Source of the DNA: Chrysogorgia sp. JL179-B06
Lineage: Eukaryota > Cnidaria > Anthozoa > Scleralcyonacea > Chrysogorgiidae
Length of the DNA: 64,000 bases
NCBI GenBank assembly: GCA_035772405.1
Contig: JAYKKM010000072.1
Coordinates: 62,001-126,000 of the forward strand
Direction of reading: 5' to 3'
The notes below the pieces were generated by a model. The model worked only from the letters and a program-made list of their open reading frames with translations. It was not told where the DNA came from and made no database searches. Positions 1-12,000 of the stretch are shown here, in pieces (the stretch's first letter is position 1; every line of letters begins with the position of its first letter). The translations under genes and the position numbers were made by a program.

Positions 1-81
1 ATCATAACCGAGACGTTGTGGTAAAAAGCGTCCATAAATTAAGCCAACTTTTCCCAACCTCGTACCCACGGCATTACCCAG

Positions 82-485
82 GGCATTTTGCCTCCAGGTG
101 GAAGGTCGGCGAAAATGGCCCTGGGATCGGCTGGTCACATGACACCCAGAATTTCTGGGTGTTTAAGGCGCTGTTACACTGTGCAATTTTTCATGCAACT
201 TGTCTCGCAACACTGATCTCGAGGCATGCTAAGTAAAAAGTGTAAATGCAAGCATGGGCCCACGTTGCACATAATAATCCACCATACATCCATGGTTATC
301 TCTCACACAAAAGGTATGAAGAAGCATATATCTAATTTAGCGAAAGCTATCACTTCTAATTTGCTGTAAAATTTGAAGACAGCATTCAGATTTAGATGAA
401 TAAATTATACTCGGCTGAATTAATTGAGTTTTATGACAAGCCAATCGCCATTTTCGCCGACCTTCCGCCGTGGAGGCAAAATGCC
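82..485. repeat. MITE-like element with ~38-bp inverted ends
   Basis: Bases 82-119 (starting ggcattttgcctcca) return as reverse complement at 447-485 with one indel and a few changes. The interior has no coding signal. This fits a short non-autonomous DNA transposon; no clear target duplication was found. Confidence 0.5.
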
Positions 486-1308
486 GAATAGAAATGCTGC
501 TAAGTCGGGCAAATTTTCAACGTAAGTCGGGCGAAAAATATTGGGAAAAAATAAAAATAGGATGAAAATGGGGAAATAAAGTAATCAAAACAATTTATCA
601 AAACATAGTCATATCCATACGAACACGTATATATGATTACCGGTGGGCTTTTTTATATCACAAGTCAGGTAATTTCCTTTTCAGTCTGGCAAAACGTTCT
701 CTGCCCCCAACCCCCCCCCCCCCCCCCCCCCTATAAATTTGTGCACGTACGCCTATGGTAAGCTTTATCTTTTATCTATAATTAGTTTTATAAGTAACAT
801 TAAGAATATATTGTTGTAAGAGCGTTGAGACTATTGTATAATGCTCCTAATACGTCTTTTATTATTATTATTATTATTATTAAAAGAGGATTCGAGTTAC
901 CACACGGTGTCCTTATGTGACACATGGAGTCGGTTATTGAAAGCCTGGACAACTCGCTATCCAATGGGTAACCTTTATCCACTGGATAACTTATAATAAC
1001 TGTAGGCTTTGCCGCTTTAGCTACGGAGACTAGGTTTCTGCAGCACAGGAAGTATTTGCGAAGTTATTATACCTTCAATGATCCATACTTGGTGTAATTT
1101 TCCCATCTCTTGTTATCCCTTGTATATTCTAACACAAACTGTTCTACTCCGTGGGTGGAGACGTTCTCTCCCCGAACAGTTATCTTCGTTATTCGAACTT
1201 GATGAATAAAATCAACTTGAAGGTATTGATTATTGTTTAAAACGGAAGCACACCATAAACCACGACCATCTAAAAGCCAACGAAGATGGAAAAATAAATT
1301 GAAATGAA
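486..1308. other. Gene-free stretch with simple repeats
   Basis: No coding region recognised. It holds a 21-base C run (711-731) and an ATT microsatellite (861-882). Nothing else stands out. Confidence 0.6.
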
Positions 1309-1382
1309 ATTAGACCCTGGTCTGACCAAAGATTGAACCAGATTCTCCCAGACATGTGTGGTAATCACTATACCACAACAGC
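1309..1382 (-). repeat. tRNA-derived SINE head fragment
   Basis: Read on the minus strand it has a tRNA A-box-like segment (GTGGTATAGTGATTACCAC) and a B-box-like GGTTCAATC, followed by a 'GGTCAGACCAGGGTCT' stretch also seen in the copy at 30635-30870. A truncated SINE is the simplest reading. Confidence 0.4.
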
Positions 1383-1428
1383 TGATTTAATTATAAACTA
1401 GAAATACGTATGTCCGCAGTAACCCCTC

Positions 1429-1431
<3 letters not shown>

Positions 1432-1466
<35 letters not shown>
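1432..1466. repeat. (TA)n microsatellite
   Basis: Uninterrupted alternating TA of about 35 bases; a more degenerate AT-rich stretch follows at 1555-1680. Confidence 0.95.
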
Positions 1467-1467
<1 letters not shown>

Positions 1468-1550
1468 CAAAGTGATAAGGTGGTAAACTGCCAAGAATTT
1501 TAGTGACGAAATACTGACGTTTCGAGCGGAGCCCTTCATCAGAGTAAGAC
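1468..1550 (-). repeat. Dispersed repeat, copy 1 (inverted to 2761-2850)
   Basis: Contains 'gacgtttcgagcggagccc' next to 'ggtggtaaactgcc'. The same ~80 bp occurs in reverse orientation at 2761-2850, and a diverged copy lies at 29971-30040. No coding capacity. Confidence 0.7.
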
Positions 1551-2040
1551 ATTTATATATATATTTATACATATATTCATATATATTTATACATATATTC
1601 ATATATATATATATATAAATTAGTATAATATAATATATAAATAATATATAAATTAGTATAATATATTAATAATATTTCGAGTTCTCCTAAACTTTTACGA
1701 GTGTTTCTATAACTGTATGTAAACACGGAAAGATGTTTTCTGTTTCTTTTATAAAATAACACTGAGGAAATAAGTAATAAGACTCTTTTATTAAAATGAT
1801 GAAAATATACATTCTCCTTACTCACGCTAGACAACGTCGTCGGCTGCTCAAATGAACATAAACGCTCTTAACTGTGAAGAAAAGCATCCAATCTTCTCGT
1901 TTTTCTTCTTGTTGGCTGTCACAGAACATATTTATCGACATTTTTAGCTGTTTGTGAGCAAAGTTTCGTCTTACAGTCAAAGTAATATTTGGCATTTCAC
2001 TCGATTAAACAACAGGTTCTAAGGATTTATGGTGAAGGAA

Positions 2041-2164
2041 AATTTCGAGCGTTGGAATATATACATTTTAAGACCAAACCGGGACCAGTTGCGAAAAATG
2101 CAACTTCAAGGCCTTCCGGCTGGAATTGAACCCGCGACCCTGCGATGCTAGTGCAGTGCTCTGA
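2041..2164 (-). repeat. tRNA-Ala-like SINE, truncated copy
   Basis: Matches the better copy at 48419-48620 from its 3' tail ('ttggaatatatacatttta') through the B-box region, then breaks off inside the tRNA-like head at about 2164. Confidence 0.75.
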
Positions 2165-2299
2165 TTTGGGATCGGATCGGACTACGATTTTACTGCTTCG
2201 GATTGACAGTATAGGCAAACCCTCGGATTATAAGGGGTCAATCCGACGCACACCTCTACTTGGCACGTGCAGTAATATTGAACAGATTCGTCTTACGTA

Positions 2300-2430
2300 G
2301 ATTATGAACGTCAATATCTCGGTCAATATTTACTCGATTTCAATTCTGAAAACAGATTTTGAATTACCGAGTCTAAGTACATAACATACGTGACTATTAC
2401 ATTACGCAAACGTGCATACCCTTCGTAAAA
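2300..2430. repeat. Dispersed ~130-bp repeat, copy A
   Basis: Shares 'ctgaaaacagatttt', 'acataacatacg' and 'cgtgcatacccttcgt' in the same order with 47731-47860 and 63618-63746. Family unknown. Confidence 0.65.
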
Positions 2431-2760
2431 ACCGAGCATGTCGGAACATTGTCTGAACTACCAGTTGTAGGTCCTACCATTTTACACACAAAAAACAAAA
2501 TAAAATTGTCGCTATATTCAATCATAAACCATTGGGTATAATAAATTTTACCCATTTTTCCTCTGAAAGCTTCGTAACCAAGCATGTGGGATGATGATGT
2601 CATTTGATGGTCCTTGATGTAACCATTACTGATTCCAAGTTTCTTGGAGCAACCTGCAAGTGAAAAAGGGACGATAGTTGTGTGATATAATATTCAGTAC
2701 TGCGAATCACCAGAAATTGCCAAACAACAAAATTCCCGCCGCTTGTCAGAAAATAGACCA

Positions 2761-2850
2761 GAGTAAGACTCTGACGAAGGGCTCCGCTCGAAACGTCAGT
2801 ATCTCGTCACTAAATTCTCGGCAGTTTACCACCTTTTCACTTTGCTATAT
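2761..2850 (+). repeat. Dispersed repeat, copy 2
   Basis: Plus-strand partner of 1468-1550, with 'gctccgctcgaaacgtcag' and 'ggcagtttaccacc'. Confidence 0.7.
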
Positions 2851-3027
2851 ATACAAAACACTGTCTACGCAGCACTCTACTTTTTTATTCATAAATGGCC
2901 GACAATTTAAAATTCTTTTATTATACGCATATAAATTGGTCCTGATGACCTCGTTTTCCTTTTCAATTTCGACATTTCGTACTTGAAAACGAGTTCATGG
3001 ACCTCTTTCATAATGGCGGTCAGTCTA

Positions 3028-3795
3028 AGGCTGCGTTTACCGGACAAATTTGGATCCGCTATGAAATTCGTACAGTTAGGCCTTGCGTTTACACGGATTT
3101 ATACCTGCAAAAAAACAGGTCTAATTTTGTACCTGTCTGGTTCCAAATTCGTCCGGTATATGCGTGTAAACACTTTCGACCGGATAAGTTTGGTACCGAT
3201 GGCACGGTTTAGGATTAAGCCCTAGTGAGATTTGGCTGCAGGTTACCTAATTCGTTCAGAAATAGTATGTTTTCGTTTTTGTATGTTGTTTTATTGCTTT
3301 TTAATCGAAAAAGTTGTCACTACTAACAGCATGCAGAGAAGACTAGTATTGTGCATTGTTGCATTAGTGGAGATAATTGTTTCTCCTGATGATGTTAAAC
3401 ATGTCTGCTTAGCAAAGCAGAAGACGAAGGTGAATTTAAGCTTTCTCCCTCATTAGATCAGATTGTCTGGTAGATTTCCTTTTTTGGTTGCAGGTAGCCA
3501 TTTTGAATTTGCTTTGCATGAGTTAATAGAGACCTTTAGATTTGAGGACGAAGACGAGTACGAAGACGAGTTTACCATTGTGCATGGTTCTTTTCCATTG
3601 TTGTTTCTCCACTGCGCAGAAAAGTTTGTCTTCGTACTCCTACTCGTACTCAATCTAAAGGTCGCTATTGTATAAATGTCGGTACCGTGTAAACTCAAAA
3701 ATAAGTGGATCAAAATAAAAACGGTAGAGTGTAAACAAAACTGAACCGTACGAATTTCATACCGGATCCAAATTCGTCCGTGTAAACACAGTCTA
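3028..3795. mobile_element. Non-autonomous element with ~45-50-bp inverted ends
   Basis: The left arm (3031-3076, including ttggatccgctatgaaattc) returns as reverse complement at 3739-3790. A smaller 133-bp MITE (3531-3663) is nested inside. No transposase reading frame is present. Confidence 0.5.
3531..3663. repeat. 133-bp MITE, copy 1
   Basis: Starts gacctttagatttgag and ends with the inverted ctcaatctaaaggtc. The interior (cattgttgtttctccactgc) is shared with the copy at 6875-7001. Confidence 0.8.
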
Positions 3796-4082
3796 AATAT
3801 TCTTTTACATGCATGCAAATTAGTCTTTCTGACCTTGTTACAAAGCAAAGATTCTTTGGAATTACAGACACATGGGTCAATGTGTTACAATACAATTGGT
3901 CTCCTGCAAAAAGAGCAGAAGACCAGACACAAAGCGGGCGCGCTTCATATTGTGTTTGTGCTTTCGTGTGTGACATTTGTCCAACCAAACGATCCATGAA
4001 CACCCGCGCACCAACCCTGCACCCAGCCCCCACTCAATACATATATTGTTGTACCTAGGTGTAAAACTACTACATATACCAG

Positions 4083-4304
4083 AGATCTTATATTGTTCGA
4101 GCAATAAGAACTTGGAATATCTTAGTCGATGAACTAGTTATTACTATGGACAATTTGAACACCTTTAAAATAGCCTTACGTCATTATTATTTTGCTGCTG
4201 TTAATAATAACTATAACGCAGATGATCCAATAACTTATAAGACAATTTGTTGTAAGTGCAACACTGTCCGCAGTCTTACGCGTTCTATTATTTGTTGCTT
4301 TTAA
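4083..4304 (+). mobile_element. 3' end of a non-LTR retrotransposon ORF2
   Basis: One open frame ends at a stop at 4302-4304. It contains the C-terminal pattern seen in animal LINEs: an 'IRTWNIL' segment, then 'DDPITYKTICCKCN' with paired cysteines. Two related relics lie at 44195-44604 and 58521-58651. The upstream part of the reverse transcriptase is missing, so this is a 5'-truncated copy. Confidence 0.6.
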
Positions 4305-4890
4305 TATTGTCATTTATTAGGATTTTAGATCTTATTCCTTGGGTCCGCTGTAATTGGCTATGCTGTAGCGGTGTCGCTGCCATTTGTTTTGTTGTTATTG
4401 TACGTCTGTATGTAGTTGTAATTGTTGGCGAAGTTAATAAATCTTAAATCATAAATCAATTATATAGAAGATTATACGGTTAGTTTCAATATACGCAAAA
4501 ACGATTTTCAAATTATCCAGACCTGGGATTTCAACTTCGATGGAGTATGTGTTAAAAGGACGAGTGTGTAAAGTATTTGATGGAATATATTCGGGTCGAT
4601 CAGCGTAGTCTTTCCACGATAACTGAGTATGCATGACAACGAAATGACGACCAGATTTAAGGGACGATTCAGGATCAAAGACGAAGATTGGGCTGAAACA
4701 TATCTCCTTGTGATGAGCCAAATGGTGGACCTAGAAGACGACAAAAAACACAGATCAATGTCGTCTTTCACGAGTTAGTACAAATTTGGATAAAATGTCC
4801 TTGAAAGATATTGACTCCGGGTTGTGAATGACAAAGAAGTGCATGATGATGCGTCATGGGCGATCGTCAAGCTCGTATCCTCAGAAAAAT
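4305..4890. other. Gene-free stretch
   Basis: Short open frames on the minus strand (4449-4771) show no recognisable domain. No repeat identified. Confidence 0.4.
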
Positions 4891-4897
4891 GATTCTG

Positions 4898-4985
4898 AGT
4901 CCTGGACAGGAATCGAACCTGTAACCTTCTGATTGCCGGCGAGACGCTCTAACCATTGAGTCACTAAGATTCGGGTGGAGAGCGA
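4898..4985 (-). repeat. Degenerate tRNA-like sequence (SINE or tRNA relic)
   Basis: On the minus strand a 'CAATGGTTAGAGCG' A-box region and a 'CAGGTTCGATTCCTG' T-arm are present. The T stem pairs, but the anticodon stem and acceptor stem do not pair well, so this is unlikely to be a working tRNA gene. Confidence 0.4.
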
Positions 4986-5032
4986 AGGTTACAATGATGT
5001 ACTGGTTCGATTGATATATGTACTCTATACGT

Positions 5033-6043
5033 ACGGCACGAACAAAAAGTCCACCGCATGAACAAAAGGTCCACGGCACGAACAAAAAGTTCACGGCACG
5101 AACAAAAAGTTCCACGGCACGAACAAAAAGTCCACGGAACGAACAAAAAGTTCACGGCACGAACAAAAAGTCCACGGAACGAACAAAAAGTTCACGGCAC
5201 GAACAAAAAGTTCAAATTGACCCAAACAAATTGACCCAAATTGAAACGAACAAAACGTTCACGGCACGAACAAAAAGTTTACGGCACGAACAAAAAGTCA
5301 CGGCACGAACATAAAAGTCCACGCCACGAACAAAAAGTCTACGGCACGAACAAAAAGTTCACGGCACGAGCAAAAAGTCCACGGCACGAACAAAAAGTCA
5401 GGGCACGAACAAAAAGTTCACCGCACGAACATAAAAGTCCACGGCACGAACAAAAAGTCACGGCATGAACATAAAAGTCCACGGCACTAACAAGTGCCAC
5501 GGCACGCACAAAAAGTTCACGGCACGAACAAAAAGTTTACGGAACGAACAAAAAGTTCACGGCACGAAAAAAAGTCACAGCACCAACATAAAAGTCCACG
5601 GCACGAACAAAAAGTCCACGGCACTAACAAAAAGTTCACGGCACGAACAAAAAGTCCACGGCACGAACAAAAAGTCCACGGCACGAACAAAAAGTTCACG
5701 GCACGAGCAAAAAGTCCACGGCACGAACAAAAAGTCAGGGCACGAACAAAAAGTTCACCGCACGAACATAAAAGTCCACGGCACGAACAAAAAGTCACGG
5801 CAAGAACATAAAAGTCCACGGCACTAACAAGTGCCACGGCACGCACAAAAAGTTCACGGCACGAACAAAAAGTTTACGGCACGAACATAAAAGTCCACGG
5901 CACGAACATAAAAGTCTACGGCACGAACATAAAAGTCCACGGCACCAACAAGTGCCACGGCACGCACAAAAAGTTCACGGAACGAACAAAAATTTCACGG
6001 CACGAACAAAAAGTTACGGCACGAACATAAAAGTCCACGGCAC
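5033..6043. repeat. Minisatellite, ~20-bp unit acggcacgaacaaaaagtcc
   Basis: About 48 imperfect copies of a 20-21-bp unit with variants (aacataaaagt, aagtttacgg, aacaagtgcc). Blocks of variants recur in order (for example near 5490 and 5830), which points to higher-order duplication. It stays open in several frames, but the product would be simple repeat. Confidence 0.95.
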
Positions 6044-6560
6044 AAGAGCAATCATCGCTGCTGAAGACTGGCAACTAAAACATGGCCGACGAGTGGGAAA
6101 GCCGGAAGAGATGACTCTCTGTGGAACCTCTTCGAAAATGGTGCTCAGTACGTACCCTAACACTACCCTAACCATCCCTAATCCTAACCCCCCGCCCGTC
6201 CAAGCCTGAAACATCCTTCTCCATACAATAAGCTAGGTTCTCCTACCTCAAATTTGATACGAAATGAATCAACGCGTGTGCTTATTTCTGGACCAATTGT
6301 TTGAATCAATCCACGAAACGTCATGAACGACGGAAACAGCCAGTACAAATGAACATTAAAGGCATCACCAATCGAAGCAGAGGCATGTCGGACGCATGCA
6401 TGAAACAAAAGTTTATCTCTAAAAACGCAAGGAATTTGTCATTAACAAAAGATGAAGTAAATGGTTTGAACCTATAGGAGTATCATTAGATGTGTGAAGT
6501 TGATCGTCCAGGTTGTTGTAGTCTTGAGAAAGACTATATTGTTGGCGGCTTTTTTGGCGT
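6044..6560. other. Gene-free stretch
   Basis: No coding region or clear repeat; a short run of telomere-like 'ccctaa' variants at about 6155-6190. Confidence 0.4.
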
Positions 6561-6874
6561 TTCGGTCCAACAGCTAAACAACGATGCAACATCGAAAGAA
6601 TTAAAAAACGAGCATTCCGTATAATTTATCCAGGACAAGATTACGAACATGTATTGAAAGAGAACAAGTTGACAACATTAGAAGAACGAAGAAAAGAAAA
6701 CTGTTTAAAGTTAATATCTGATATGGCCGAAGAAGATCACAAGCCTAATCATTTGCTTCCTCCAAAAAGATCTGAGGTAACGGAAAGAAACACTAGAGCG
6801 AACAAAAACTGTTTTTATAACTTTCTTAGTAGAACTAATAGATTTAGAAATAGTCCACTTTTACATGCTATTGA
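6561..6874 (+). mobile_element. 3' end of a LINE ORF2, interrupted by a MITE
   Basis: The open frame upstream of and through 6654 reads 'NIERIKKRAFRIIYPG', then 'LEERRKENCLKLI' and 'RTNRFRNSP', the usual C-terminal region of CR1/jockey-type reverse transcriptases. A 127-bp MITE (6875-7001) sits in the last codons and is read through in frame; the frame ends at 7037. The 5' part is absent. Confidence 0.6.
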
Positions 6875-7001
6875 GACCTTTAGATTTGAGTACGAAGACG
6901 AGTACGAAGACGAGTTTACCATTGCGCATGGTTCTTTTCCATTGTTGTTTCTCCACTGCGCAGAAAAGTTTGTCTTCGTACTCGTACTCAATCTAAAGGT
7001 C
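6875..7001. repeat. 133-bp-type MITE, copy 2
   Basis: Near-identical to 3531-3663 with the same inverted ends (gacctttagattt / aatctaaaggtc). It lies in the 3' end of the LINE fragment, so it inserted later than the LINE. Confidence 0.8.
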
Positions 7002-7659
7002 GATATTAACATTTTTAGTACTATAAAGAACGATTAGGATAGTACATAATTGTAATTTTAATATATAATATAGTTGTAAACTACATAGTAATTTAACTTG
7101 TGTTATTGTATGTAGTTATAAATTCAGTAATAATAATAATAATAATAATAATAATGAACTCACAGTGAAAATGTCATGCATATAGGTCAAATATTTTTGA
7201 TATCACAAAAATAGCATCTCGTGGCCTTTGTTGGTGTTCAAGGTAAGACACTTTGTCTTTTTGTTGCTCGCTTGGAATGTGTTCATTGCATAGCTCTAGT
7301 GGTGGTCTTGTTTACTGAAAAATTTTATACCCTCAAAGTTTACCTGAGTGGAGAAATCGTGTTTCCAATAAATCCAGAAAACTAATATACATAAACTCTG
7401 CCGCTTATCATAAACACAATTTCTCTAGAAGTACAAATGCTACAAGTATGAAACGTTTCAATAATAAAGACCACCGCTAGAGCTAGGCAATGAACCAAAA
7501 TAAAAAAAATGCAATTTCTCAACTGTTGAACAACTTACCCAGAATTTACCCATTGTGTCGCATTCCAAGAAACGTTTAGCATTAGTACTGCAGGAGACTA
7601 GTCGGCAAAATAAAGAACTGGTCAGTAAAACAAGATATATTGTATGATTGCAGGTTCAT
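7002..7659. other. Gene-free stretch with (AAT)n
   Basis: An AAT microsatellite at about 7128-7155; otherwise no coding or repeat signal recognised. Confidence 0.5.
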
Positions 7660-7692
7660 GACAACAACAGCAGCAACAGCAACAGCAACAGC

Positions 7693-7754
<62 letters not shown>

Positions 7755-7755
7755 C
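7660..7755. repeat. (CAG/CAA)n microsatellite
   Basis: A short CAG/CAACAG part followed by a long CAA tract. The minus-strand frame would be poly-valine, which is not a plausible protein. Confidence 0.95.
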
Positions 7756-7780
7756 CCAATATTTGCCACCCGCGGTGCCA

Positions 7781-7846
7781 CGTGAATACGCGTGACGATC
7801 ACTGAAAGCTGATTCACATGCTGTGATCGTCACGCGTGTATTCACG
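7781..7846. repeat. Inverted repeat (22/24-bp arms)
   Basis: Bases 7781-7802 (starting cgtgaatacgcgtgacg) pair with 7823-7846 with a 2-base indel. The 20-base loop could allow a hairpin. Function unknown. Confidence 0.7.
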
Positions 7847-7883
7847 CTGTTTCGAGTTTCAAATTACCGCGCGTGCACTATTC

Positions 7884-7940
7884 ACATAAGCGCCGCGGTC
7901 TCATAAGCACCGCGGTCTCATAAGCACCGCGGTCTCATAC
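7884..7940. repeat. Three tandem copies of an 18-bp unit
   Basis: The unit 'cataagcgccgcggtct' is repeated with a g/a change, with a fourth partial copy ending at about 7951. Confidence 0.8.
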
Positions 7941-7951
7941 AGTAAGCGCCG

Positions 7952-8444
7952 CTCATCATCAACATCAGAATTTCCATAATATAGAATAAAACTGATGCCT
8001 GTGATGTGTTTCTCTGTTCCTCTGAGGTGGGCTCCCTGTGCTTTTCCCCAAACATTTAGCAATTTTTCAGCTTTTATATATCCTTGATGAATTGAATATG
8101 TATTGTCGCTGACGATTTAACATGTGTCCATTGTGTCGTGTAACAAACCAGAGTAATTTATAAACTGAAAAGATTCTTCTATCATAAAAAAACGATGAGG
8201 GAAGCGAAGAAGGAAGCATATATATTTCCTTCTCACCAGGTCATATAGTTGTCATAAACACCGGGTCATAAACCTGTTGATGCGATGTTCTACATATGTA
8301 TATGTTTTTGGCTTAAGCAGCTTTTGGCCTAAGCAGGACCGAAAACAACAAGATCATAAAAGAACGATAACAGCGATAATGACGATTATCACGGCTATCG
8401 AGTTTTGAATATTGTAATTTCTTTAGTTTTATAAAGAATAATAC
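7952..8444. other. Left flank of the Polinton, no gene seen
   Basis: No coding region or recognised repeat up to the target duplication at 8445. Confidence 0.5.
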
Positions 8445-8450
8445 ATCGGG
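8445..8450 (+). repeat. Target-site duplication, left copy (ATCGGG)
   Basis: The same six bases occur at 26219-26224, immediately outside the other terminal repeat. Six-base duplications are the rule for Mavericks/Polintons. Confidence 0.95.
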
Positions 8451-8618
8451 AGTAGTATAGCAAGTAGGGCTGCGAGCCCAATCGACTTCAAACGTGAATA
8501 TAAACACCAAAACATCACCAAATTTGCCAAATCACGATTCGACAAATTTGGTGATGTTTTGGTGTTTATATTCACGTTTGAAGTCGAATAAGCTCTCAGC
8601 CCTACTTGCTATACTACT
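8451..8618. repeat. Near-palindrome at the left terminus
   Basis: The terminal 84 bases (agtagtatagcaagtagggc...) are followed by their own reverse complement ending ...gctatactact at 8618, with roughly eight mismatches between arms (for example gcgagcccaa versus gagagcttat). It could fold into a long terminal hairpin. The same structure is at 26051-26218. Confidence 0.93.
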
Positions 8619-8898
8619 ACAGCGATCGTTAGTCAATCTAGACACCCCTCGCACGTTTTCTACTAAATTGATGTCAAACACACGCGAGACTAGCGAAACA
8701 ATACCAAATTTATACTAAATTTGACACCATTTCAGCCACATTTAAAAAATAGAGAGTGTCGTTTCAAAATTCTCACAAATTACATTTAGGAAAAAATAGA
8801 AAGTGTCGTTTCAACATTTTCGCGTGTTAAAAAAATAAAATGTGGAGCGAGCCCACTTTCGCATATTAAAAAATAGAGAGTGTCATTTCAACATTTTC
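8451..8898 (+). repeat. Polinton left terminal inverted repeat (448 bp)
   Basis: Reads as the reverse complement of 25771-26218 with no mismatch that I can see. The outer 168 bp form a near-palindrome. The inner part holds three copies of a motif read on the other strand as TGAAACGACACTTTCTATTT (8740-8900). Matching stops after 'tcaacattttc' at 8898. Confidence 0.95.
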
Positions 8899-8955
8899 GC
8901 ATTTTTGTTCAACAAACTACGACCGACGCGTTCTCAATTCACGCGCGAAAAAAAA

Positions 8956-8980
8956 ACCACTAGATTTTGATTCTAGTGGT
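8956..8980. terminator. Perfect 9-bp stem-loop downstream of the polymerase gene
   Basis: Stem accactaga / tctagtggt with a 7-base loop, 85 bp beyond the polymerase stop (minus-strand transcription). It may mark a transcript 3' end, but that is a guess; no family-level precedent is claimed. Confidence 0.35.
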
Positions 8981-9064
8981 GATGTTTATCCAAATGGATA
9001 GCAAAATGGTGCTCTTTTGATCGGCTAACAACGTTAGCTAACAAATAGCCAACTACTCTACGAA

Positions 9065-12000
9065 TTAGTCCGTTTGCTCACTACTCTCAGTGGTGTCTCT
9101 CACTACAATGTTTTTGTGACCATATGCATAGGAGTCAATACCATTTTCTAAAAGGTATCGTTTATCGTCGAAGCAGGATAGCGATACTTTATTAATTTCA
9201 TAACTACCAATCTGATGCTTGACACTTCTAATGGTCTTCATTGTGTGTCGCAATTGTTTCTGCTCAAGTAACACACTTTTGTAATCTTCGTGTCTGATTA
9301 CTTTTTTAATTATATTCTTTCTAATGCCTTTAGCGGTTTTCCCACCACCCCCACCCTCTTTCAAATAGCTATACATTTTACTGCGCAACCCAACGAACTC
9401 AATAATTGGTGTTCCAGCGCACTCGTCCTTCATCTTCCCAATAACTTTCTTATTCTCTTTAAAAGCGAATGGGCTGTCTGCGGGGTAATCGCTATTGTCA
9501 AACTTTTCGCGCTCCATCATAAAGTCAGAGTAGACGTCGCCAGTTTTGATTGAGTACAACAGACTGTCAGTGTCAGTGAAGTGCAATCTACAGGTGTCGC
9601 TAGAGTACTTTTTCATAATATAATTATAGTGAAAATTGTACATCAGCGTTTTGCTCAAGTCTAGTATGCACATACCCACGTATGCGGGTCTATTTAATGT
9701 CAGCGTTTCTTTGACTTTGTGGACAGCGACTAAGTTCTCGCTAAATATTTTGCAAGACACAAACGTCAGCTTCGAGACAAGCTTTTCTAACTTTTTCTCG
9801 GTGGTCACTAATCTTACATCCACACGCTTCCTCAAATTCTCCATCGTTTTTCCGAACACACTATTGTTCATCAACTTGAAAAAGTCCTTCTCAAAAGCGT
9901 TCTTAGCCGCAGTTCTTTTGACTGTGTTAAAGTCAATGTACTTACCCAACCACTTGGACTGGTCAAACTGTAGGACCCTATGCACCTTTTTGATTTTCAA
10001 TCCAAGATCTACATACAACTGCAGATTTCTATAGTGACACACATACTTTTTTTTGTTCATCAAATTAGTCACCAGCTTCTTCACACCGCCAACACTCACA
10101 TCAAACTTATTTTTAATTTTCGTGCAGTACTCCGACAACATGTCGACAGTTATTTCCATCTTCTCAGGAGCCACCGGGTAGTCGTTGTGTAGGTCATGCA
10201 AATGGTCTGGGTATTCCAAGTCGACTTCAAGCAACAGACCCTTTTTACTACCGTCGTGATAGTCGCATAGATTAACTTTTTTTATCTCTTTCTCAGTCAA
10301 CCACTTGAAGCCACCCGTAGGTAAACTTTGACTCATCGCCCATCCATACAGATTGTTGGCATCAAGGTACATCAAATACTTCGACTCTCGCTCTTTGTCA
10401 TACCCTTCCATGTACTTATTATTCGCCACGCCATGTCTGTTACATATGTAGCTCACACCACCACGCATACCTAGTTCTACGAACTGGAACATGTCGATGT
10501 CGGACAATAATTCGAGTTCTACTCCAGTCATCTTTAGCATGGCGTCCCAAGCCAATCCAGGCGATGTGAAATAATGGCAAGGGTCTAATTTATACTCGCG
10601 ATGGCATGTCTTTCTAAAGTTCTCAAAAACGTCGGCAAGCAAGAGCACATCGCTTTTCAAATACAGGTCGTGGTACTCACCCATACTCTCAACGTCGAAG
10701 TAGTCCCACACGTCGATGGCGCGCTCGTGCATTTCCTCCGTGATGTGCTCATCGTTCAGAATGCTGTAGAAGTCCTTTTTGGAGGGTAGCTCGCTTTCGT
10801 CGAATTTTTCAAAGGAGTCCATATAATCATAAGGATAGACCCCCTTTCTTGTCATAAGTGCCAACCCGTCGTCACGAAACACTTCTGACGTGTATTTGAA
10901 AGCGTCCCTTGGTAGGTTCTTCACCAAGTTGTCTAGACCACTACTCATGAACTGGAAGCTGTCCAAAAATACTAAGTTTTTTCCAAGCATGAACGCCATG
11001 TACTTCTCCATGTTGTTTGGTATCACATTTATGTCTTGACCAAACTTGCCAATCTCCTGCATAATGAAATGGCTATCGTAACCGCGCAAGTTATGGAAGA
11101 TCACAGGAATTTTATCAGTCAATCTAAAGTTCACGTTACACTGACGATGCGCAGACCCTCTGTACTTACCTGAGACATGACAGTGGTCTCTCACTCTAAC
11201 GTCAGCACTAGTGTACTCAACACTGCAAATATGACAACTTTTAGCCTCGTCGAAATTCTTCTTATCGTCGTCAGTCAACACCATTTCTTTGTTAAAGTGG
11301 CTCTCAGATGTCTTTTTACAATACTCAACAATTTCTAACATCTCCCCAATGAACTTGTTGACTGCGTTTTCACCGCGATACACTTTCACTGGCTTACTAT
11401 ACGCATTATCATAGCAACAAACCAGTTTATACCCATAACCACAGTCAACGTGCCTCTGGTAAGCATTTGTGTAGCTACGCTCGCTTGATGGTGTCGCTGT
11501 GTGCACCTTCTGTGTGATAGCCTCAAAGTCTGCGTACACCACAAATGGCACATTTAGCTGTCTACTAAAATTCTCGTATTTCACTTTCGCACCTTTTTGT
11601 GGCATTTTAATAGCTTGCTTCCCATTGATGACCAAACACACTTCAATATGACTTTCAAGCACATCCGCGCGGGTGAAACACTGCAAACAATACCTGCAAA
11701 AGTGCTTTCTCGCCTTATACTTTGTCTGACGGTACATGAACTTGTTAAAATCGCGAATGTACACATAATGCTTGTTGCCCGCGTCATTAGTTATCAACAG
11801 TAGGTCCATATGGTCAGGATACGCCTCCTTAGAAACGTACACAGGGAATGGCTGCTTATTTTCATACCCAAAAACATTTATGCTAATATCGTTCGCCTTT
11901 TCGATCTTGTTGTAGTCTTTGAGTGTGACTGGGAAGTCAATTCCGTCATAATTCAACTCACTGGCATGCCTAGCGTACTTCGACGTTCTATCGGAGTGTT

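Noticed and set aside
5033..6043. CRISPR-like array
   Set aside because: Units are contiguous without unique spacers and the host is eukaryotic.
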